Source: an uncultured Alistipes sp. (GTDB taxonomy: Bacteria; Bacteroidota; Bacteroidia; Bacteroidales; Rikenellaceae). From it: a stretch of 64,000 bases of DNA. The notes below the pieces were generated by a model, which searched no databases, was not told where the DNA came from, and was given only the letters and a program-made list of their open reading frames with translations. The position numbers and the translations under genes are program-made. This document shows positions 59,763-64,000 of this stretch, in pieces; position 1 is the stretch's first letter, and every line of letters begins with the position of its first letter. Location: NCBI GenBank assembly GCA_910583985.1, contig CAJTYA010000005.1:91843-155842 (forward strand), written 5' to 3'.

Positions 59763-60391
59763 ATCGTCCTTCCGCAGAGGATGCCGGGGTAACGGGCCGA
59801 CGCCGTCCGCCGGTCCGGAAGAAGAACCGGACGGCCATACGGAGAAGCGACGGAGGGAAGACTCCCGGCCCGCCGCCCGAAAATCTCCGCACGGAGAACC
59901 GGAATCGAAAACCCGCCCCCACGAAACGGACTTTTCCGGCCGACGAGAGGATCCGGTCGGAAAAGTTCGTCCGGGGAAGCGTCATCCGGCCTTGCAGAAA
60001 GACCCGACACACAAAAGCCGTGCGGCTGCCGCCGCAACGGTTCCCGCATTCGAACGAACGGGACGGGCACGTCGGGCAGGACCGGTAAAAGCACGGGCCG
60101 CGGCAGTCCCCCGTTCCGTCCCGGCGTATCGTTTTCGGCCCCCGGATCGTCCGACGAGGAGAAAGGCAGCACCCACGCACGGCCGGAGACGATGCCGGCG
60201 TTCGCATGCCCCTCTCCGGAACGCACAGCCCATCTGCACGGTCCGGCGTGTTCCGATCCCACATGCCCGGCAGGACGGCCGGCGGAGCGAACGGCCGTAC
60301 CGGACGGAAAACGGACACTACGATCCGACGCCCGTTCGGAAGATCGTTTTTTCAGCATTTACGTTACCTTGTCATAACACACGAACGAAAG
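59763..60391. other. Spacer without recognisable gene
   Basis: GC-rich, with motif-free open frames. A degenerate TTACCTTG near 60364 could be the promoter of the next gene. Confidence 0.45.
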
Positions 60392-60979
60392 ATGGAAAAG
60401 ATTCGGAAACTGGCGCGGGAAAACCAACGAAAAGCGCGGGAAATCATCGCAGAACTCGATATAGAGGGCGCGTGGAAAACGATCGGAGCCGAGGCCCGTC
60501 TGGTGGGGTCGCTCCGGATGGGACTGCTGACGAAGCATCGCGACATAGACTTCCACATCTATTCCGAACCGGTCGACCTCGCGGAGAGCTTTCGGGCAGT
60601 CGCACGGCTGGCGGCGCATCCGGCGGTCGAGAAGATCGAATGCACCAACCTGTTGCACACCGAGGAAGCCTGCGTCGAATGGCATGCCCGCTACCGGGAC
60701 GCCGACGGCGAATGCTGGCAGATCGACATGATCCACATCCGAAAGGGCTCCCGCTACGACGGCTACTTCGAGCGCATGGCCGACCGCATATCCGCCGTGC
60801 TGACCGAGTCCCAACGCGACACGATTCTGCGCCTCAAATACGAGACGCCGGACGACGAACACATCATGGGCGTGGAATACTACCGGGCCGTCATCCAAGA
60901 CGGGGTGGACACCTACGCCCGGTTCGCGGAGTGGCGGAAACGGAATCCGGTAACGGGCATCGTCCACTGGATGCCCTGA
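60392..60979 (+). CDS. Nucleotidyltransferase-like protein
   Basis: 195 residues, cytosolic. After a basic helix comes GSLRMGLLTKHRDIDFHIY: Gly39-Ser40 and Asp51-x-Asp53 match the GS...D-x-D core of the pol-beta nucleotidyltransferase fold. A third acidic position may be in CWQIDMIHI. The substrate is unknown; relatives include aminoglycoside adenylyltransferases and minimal nucleotidyltransferases, but no partner HEPN/antitoxin gene is adjacent. The ATG at 60392 follows a GAAAG RBS-like stretch; the longer frame from 60206 is not used. Confidence 0.75.
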   Translation: MEKIRKLARENQRKAREIIAELDIEGAWKTIGAEARLVGSLRMGLLTKHRDIDFHIYSEPVDLAESFRAVARLAAHPAVEKIECTNLLHTEEACVEWHARYRDADGECWQIDMIHIRKGSRYDGYFERMADRISAVLTESQRDTILRLKYETPDDEHIMGVEYYRAVIQDGVDTYARFAEWRKRNPVTGIVHWMP

Positions 60980-61420
60980 ATCGGCCCGACCGCCGTACAG
61001 CGCACGGCACTTGCAGGCGAAAGAAAGGCGGGCCGGACCCAACCAAACGACGGGCGTGGAAAATCGTCCCGCACTCCCGCCACCGCAGCGAGCACTCCGC
61101 TCCCCCCTTTGTGCCGCATGTCGTTCAAACAAAGAGACGGCCGGGGATTTCGTTTTTCTCAGGAGGTGAAAACCCGGCCGAACCGACGACGACGCTCCGA
61201 ACGACAATCTTCCGCCCGGTTTCGAACGACGTTTTCCGGCCGCATTTTACGTCTCGTCCGGAAAAAACAGACCAAACGCCGGAAAGATCCGTCGACCGTA
61301 TTCTTTTTTCTGGGGAATGGAACCGTCTTCTTGCGGGAAGGATCGGGAAGACCCCGCATCACGTATAATGAAAGTACCCCGCCCGGATTCCCTGTCCGGA
61401 TGCCGTAGGGACGAAAGCGA
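60980..61420. other. Gene-free spacer between convergent genes
   Basis: GC-rich spacer of 441 bp with no clear gene. A short inverted repeat (CCGGA...TCCGG near 61384-61400) is too weak to call a terminator. Confidence 0.4.
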
Positions 61421-61828
61421 TCAGCTCTTTTTATGATTCGCGCCGTTCGTATGGAAGAGGCCCTGCATCATAAACCCGACAAGCCCGATAACGGAAATCG
61501 TCGTGCCCCCGATCAAGGTGCACAGCACGGAAGTGTCGATACGAAAAACTTTTTCCGGGCACAGGGCGTTCGCAAGCAGAACCGCAAACACGAAAGCACA
61601 CCATACACACATGAACACGAAGACCCGGTCCGCATACTTTTTCCGCAAATCCCGGTAGTGCAGAATGTCTTTGAGCTCCTCTTTCAGCACCTCCGTCTGC
61701 TGGCAGATGTAGTCCTTCTGCTCTGCGACGAACAACGAACGGGCGGCATCCTCTTCCCTCCGGGGGGTCGCCGAACGAGCGTCCGCCGCAATGATCTTCC
61801 TTATATCGTCTATCGGCGGGTTACTCAT
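61421..61828 (-). CDS. Small two-TM membrane protein (candidate effector/toxin)
   Basis: 135 residues, not a recognised family. The N-terminal 66 residues are soluble and charged, with a likely helix/coiled coil (AEQKDYICQQTEVLKEELKD). They are followed by a TM hairpin: TM1 about 69-89 (VFVFMCVWCAFVFAVLLANAL) and TM2 about 100-124 (VLCTLIGGTTISVIGLVGFM), then a short polar tail. Its ATG lies 8 bp inside the end of the upstream Panacea-domain gene, so the two are translated from one mRNA. In Panacea toxin-antitoxin operons the second gene is the toxin and is often a small membrane protein; that role is inferred here. Confidence 0.75.
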   Translation of the reverse strand: MSNPPIDDIRKIIAADARSATPRREEDAARSLFVAEQKDYICQQTEVLKEELKDILHYRDLRKKYADRVFVFMCVWCAFVFAVLLANALCPEKVFRIDTSVLCTLIGGTTISVIGLVGFMMQGLFHTNGANHKKS

Positions 61829-62375
61829 TCTGTTGCCTTTGTCGCGTGATTTTATCCGAATAATACCGCCGGATCAGATCGTTGGGAATGACGGCATGCC
61901 TTTCGCAATTACCGTTTCTCCATATCTGATCCCAAGGCGTGCCTTTCTGATGGATGATGTCGGACATGGCGAATCCGTCCATATTTTTATAATTATCCCA
62001 TACCGCATCGATGATATACCGTTCATCGTCCGTGAGGCTGTCGGTCGGAATGATTTCGTCTTCCGGAATGTTCCGATAGTTTCCGATCAACAGATCGAGA
62101 TAATAATCGCCCGTATGCTTGATAATCGGAAACTCGATGGGATTCGCTCCGTATATTTTGAGCGACTGATAAAGCGACGGAATCACCGTCCCGAACTTCC
62201 ATGCCTCGACGGGTTCGTCGATCAACGGCCTCTGGAAAAAACCCAGATTCCACGCATGGGCAAAATACACGAGTTTAATGGCCTGCATCGGAGTCAGAGG
62301 AATCCCTTCCGAATGTGCTTTGTTATAAAAACGGTTGAAAACCGCCTTAGACTTATACGTATTGTCGCAGTCCAT
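61821..62375 (-). CDS. Panacea (DUF4065, SocA/PanA-like) domain protein
   Basis: About 184 residues. The N-terminal NRFYNKAHSEGIPLTPMQAIKLVYFAHAWNLG is the signature of DUF4065/Panacea proteins (usual form L-T-x-(L/M)-x-x-x-K-L-x-Y-x-A-x). It is followed by FGTVIPSLYQSLKIYG (usual xPVxPxVYxxF/xG) and a C-terminal helix with DERYIIDAVWDNY and TPWDQIWRNG, also typical. Such proteins are antitoxins or proteolysis adaptors. The frame is open to 62507 and would add a TM-like segment, but a near-perfect promoter (62402-62432) lies inside that extension, which fixes the start at 62375. First gene of a two-gene operon. Confidence 0.85.
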   Translation of the reverse strand: MDCDNTYKSKAVFNRFYNKAHSEGIPLTPMQAIKLVYFAHAWNLGFFQRPLIDEPVEAWKFGTVIPSLYQSLKIYGANPIEFPIIKHTGDYYLDLLIGNYRNIPEDEIIPTDSLTDDERYIIDAVWDNYKNMDGFAMSDIIHQKGTPWDQIWRNGNCERHAVIPNDLIRRYYSDKITRQRQQNE

Positions 62376-62401
62376 AAACGAGTGACTGTATAGATGTCTT
62401 A

Positions 62402-62432
62402 CAAACATAGACATTATAAGCGATAAAACAAA
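62402..62432 (-). promoter_or_regulatory. Promoter of the Panacea/two-TM operon
   Basis: On minus: TTTG (62432-62429), 19 bp, TATGTTTG (62409-62402). Both boxes match the Bacteroidota consensus. The leader before the ATG is about 20 nt. Confidence 0.75.
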
Positions 62433-62774
62433 CAACGAAATCAACAGGATCGTCATACGGGCTTTTCTATCAATTTCCACACCGCACCGAAAGCGATCGG
62501 ACGACACCCGCCCTCCCGCACGATTCCGTCACCGAAAACGCGACACGAGATTCCGGCACCCGTTTCGGACATCTGTCACCAGACGAATGACATACAGACA
62601 GATAGATCGGCTCCGCCGAGCCGGCGAACGCGTTGTCCCCCGCGGCAGGAAACGGCTCGATTCGTCCGGGACACAGACTTCCGACCGCCTTCCGGCGGAC
62701 GGTACGTGCCGATGCCGATTTTTTCCCGTGCGATAATTTTTCCGAGGGCGGTCCGTGCAATAACGGGTTGCGGA
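62433..62774. other. Spacer without recognisable gene
   Basis: GC-rich DNA between the Panacea promoter and the tRNA terminator. No gene or repeat seen. Confidence 0.45.
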
Positions 62775-62776
62775 AA

Positions 62777-62820
62777 CGAAAAAGAAAAGACGCCCGTAAA
62801 TCGTCGACGATACGGGCGTC
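62777..62820 (-). terminator. Terminator of tRNA-Ser(TGA)
   Basis: A 10-bp stem (62789-62798 with 62811-62820) enclosing a second small palindrome (TCGTCGACGA). On the minus strand it is followed by TTTTCTTTTTC. 23 bp past the tRNA. Confidence 0.75.
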
Positions 62821-62842
62821 CGTGATCCTTGCGGACATTTTG

Positions 62843-62927
62843 CGGAAAGAGAGGGATTCGAACCCCCGGAGCCTCGCAGCTCAACGGTTTTCAAGACCGC
62901 CGCAATCGACCACTCTGCCATCTTTCC
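62843..62927 (-). tRNA. tRNA-Ser (anticodon TGA)
   Basis: 85 nt on minus. Acceptor stem 62927-62921 with 62850-62844; anticodon loop CTTGAAA (anticodon TGA, reads UCA); long variable arm; T-loop GGTTCGAAT; discriminator G at 62843. CCA is not encoded, unlike in the other tRNA-Ser here. Confidence 0.95.
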
Positions 62928-62932
62928 GGGGG

Positions 62933-62963
62933 CAAAAATATAACGGATATTTCATTTTTCCAA
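62933..62963 (-). promoter_or_regulatory. Promoter of tRNA-Ser(TGA)
   Basis: On minus: TTG (62963-62961), 20 bp, TATTTTTG (62940-62933), exact on both elements. The -7 box ends five bases before the mature tRNA, as in tRNA-Ser(CGA). Confidence 0.8.
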
Positions 62964-63379
62964 TTCCCGACCCGGCTTTTCGTTTCGGACCGGTGCGATA
63001 AACCCGTTTAAATCGGCACGTTAAGGAAGGCAGAAGCTCCCCGCAAGGCGAACGAAGAACGGTCGCGTGCCATCTGCGGAAGGCATCTATCCGGACATCG
63101 CACCGAAAGACGGTCCGCGGCGATACGTCCGGGGAAAGGGCGGGGAGACGAAAACGGGACGGAAATGCGGACCGTTCCGGTGGAGTCCCCATACAGACCG
63201 CTCCCTCTTCCACACGACACCGAGGGTCACGAGAGGGCGGAAACGAGAACGACGAAAGCGGGACTGACCTGAGCGCTCTCGCCGCCCCGAAGAGAGACGC
63301 ACACGAGAGGAGGGTGCCGGGTACGGAAGCGGCCGGTGCGAAGAAAAGAGGCGGCAGGAATGTGCCGAAGGCTTAATAA
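62964..63379. other. Divergent spacer tRNA-Ser / lspA
   Basis: About 415 bp, GC-rich. Short open frames without motif; nothing else seen. Confidence 0.45.
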
Positions 63380-63411
63380 TTTGCCTGTTTGCGAAAAATA
63401 GGCAATCTTTG
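63380..63411 (+). promoter_or_regulatory. Promoter of lspA
   Basis: TTTG (63380-63383), 20 bp, AATCTTTG (63404-63411), one base from TAnnTTTG; 25 bp before the ATG. Confidence 0.55.
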
Positions 63412-63436
63412 TAACATCAAACTTCCGGGAACCGAC

Positions 63437-64000
63437 ATGAAAAAGAAGATCGTCCTGCTGGTCGTCGCATTGCTCGCCATCGACCAGATCGTTAAAATAT
63501 GGATCAAGACACACTTCATGCTCGACGAGAGCGTGACGGTGTTTCCGAACTGGTTTTTCATCCGTTTCATCGAAAATCCCGGCGCCGCTTTCGGGTTCCA
63601 GTTGGGCGGAAGCTACGGCAAGCTGATTCTGAGCGTGTTCCGTCTGGTCGCGATTGCTGCGGTCGGATATTATATCCACCATCTGCTGCGTAAAAAAGCC
63701 CCGACGGGCGTGCTGGTCGGCTTCTCGCTGATTTTTGCCGGTGCGCTCGGCAACGTGCTCGACAGCGCGTTCTACGGCCTGCTTTTTTCCGAATCGACCT
63801 ATACGAGCGTGGCCACGTTCCTACCCGAAGGAGGCGGGTACGCCGGGTTCCTGCACGGCAAGGTCGTGGACATGCTGTTTTTCCCGCTGATCGAAGGTAC
63901 GTTCCCTTCGTGGTTGCCGTGGGTGGGCGGAGAACCGTTTCTGTTCTTCAGCCCCATTTTCAACCTGGCCGACAGCTACATCTCCGTCGGCGTCATCTAC
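63437..64000 (+). CDS. lspA: Lipoprotein signal peptidase (3' end outside window)
   Basis: Inner-membrane aspartic peptidase that removes signal peptides from prolipoproteins, which suits the many lipoproteins in this window. 188 residues are visible and the frame is still open at the edge. Motifs: MKKKIVLLVVALLAIDQIVK (TM1, with the conserved D-Q-x-x-K), FIENPGAAFGF, GALGNVLDSAFYG (the family G-x-x-x-N-x-x-D-R has Ser here), the first catalytic Asp in VVDMLFF and the second in FNLADSYISVG. The loop between GNVLDS and VVDML is long, as in Bacteroidota LspA. Confidence 0.95.
   Translation, partial: MKKKIVLLVVALLAIDQIVKIWIKTHFMLDESVTVFPNWFFIRFIENPGAAFGFQLGGSYGKLILSVFRLVAIAAVGYYIHHLLRKKAPTGVLVGFSLIFAGALGNVLDSAFYGLLFSESTYTSVATFLPEGGGYAGFLHGKVVDMLFFPLIEGTFPSWLPWVGGEPFLFFSPIFNLADSYISVGVIY

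Noticed and set aside
62376..62507. N-terminal extension of the Panacea protein with a TM-like segment
   Set aside because: A consensus promoter (62402-62432) lies inside it, and Panacea proteins usually begin just before the conserved helix, so the start is at 62375.

Overview
The window is a GC-rich (about 60 % by eye) chromosomal segment of a Bacteroidota bacterium, most likely Rikenellaceae and Alistipes-like. This placement is an inference. It rests on the type III glutamine synthetase, the recurrent TAnnTTTG promoter box (often with TTG or TTTG 19-21 bp upstream), many lipoproteins with Bacteroidota-style signal sequences, DUF4136 and DUF4369-type lipoproteins, a DPP III peptidase and the glycogen gene set. 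There is no IS element, prophage, CRISPR array or rRNA.

Layout. 1-9.9 kb: ammonia assimilation, with glutamine synthetase III (5' end outside the window), gltB and gltD on +, and a facing gdhA. 10.4-20 kb: a helical-repeat protein, purM, a small Ala-rich lipoprotein, a minus-strand group (LolE-like permease, menG, two lipoproteins, SPOR protein), an SDR oxidoreductase and a membrane zinc peptidase. 20.5-33 kb: pckA, hemW and a glycogen cluster made of a fused glycogen synthase/alpha-glucan phosphorylase, a debranching enzyme, a GT4 glycosyltransferase and a GH57 amylase-type enzyme. 33.3-36.5 kb: a thioredoxin-fold lipoprotein without its cysteines, then lpxH, thyA and folA, tightly packed. 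37.2-43.9 kb: polA, queD, an Lrp/AsnC regulator and kbl on minus, then pgk. 44.7-46.5 kb: two unrecognised exported proteins in an AT-richer patch. 47.3-50.1 kb: a divergent WecA/MraY-family transferase and ugd (surface polysaccharide precursors). 50.8-59.4 kb: outer-membrane barrel, DUF4136 lipoprotein, K+/H+ antiporter, panD, panC, DPP III and a cation efflux protein. 59.6-64 kb: two tRNA-Ser genes, a nucleotidyltransferase-like protein, a two-gene operon of a Panacea (DUF4065) protein plus a two-TM protein, and lspA running off the end.

The best candidate for a new system is the Panacea/two-TM operon at 61421-62375. It resembles an antitoxin/membrane-toxin module and has a near-ideal promoter that fixes its start. 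Other points of interest are the synthase-phosphorylase fusion, the cysteine-less thioredoxin lipoprotein, the matching promoter layout of the two tRNA-Ser genes, and the gene-free 440-850 bp spacers that separate almost every convergent gene pair.

Positions were read by eye. Family assignments come from recognised motifs; no database search was run.
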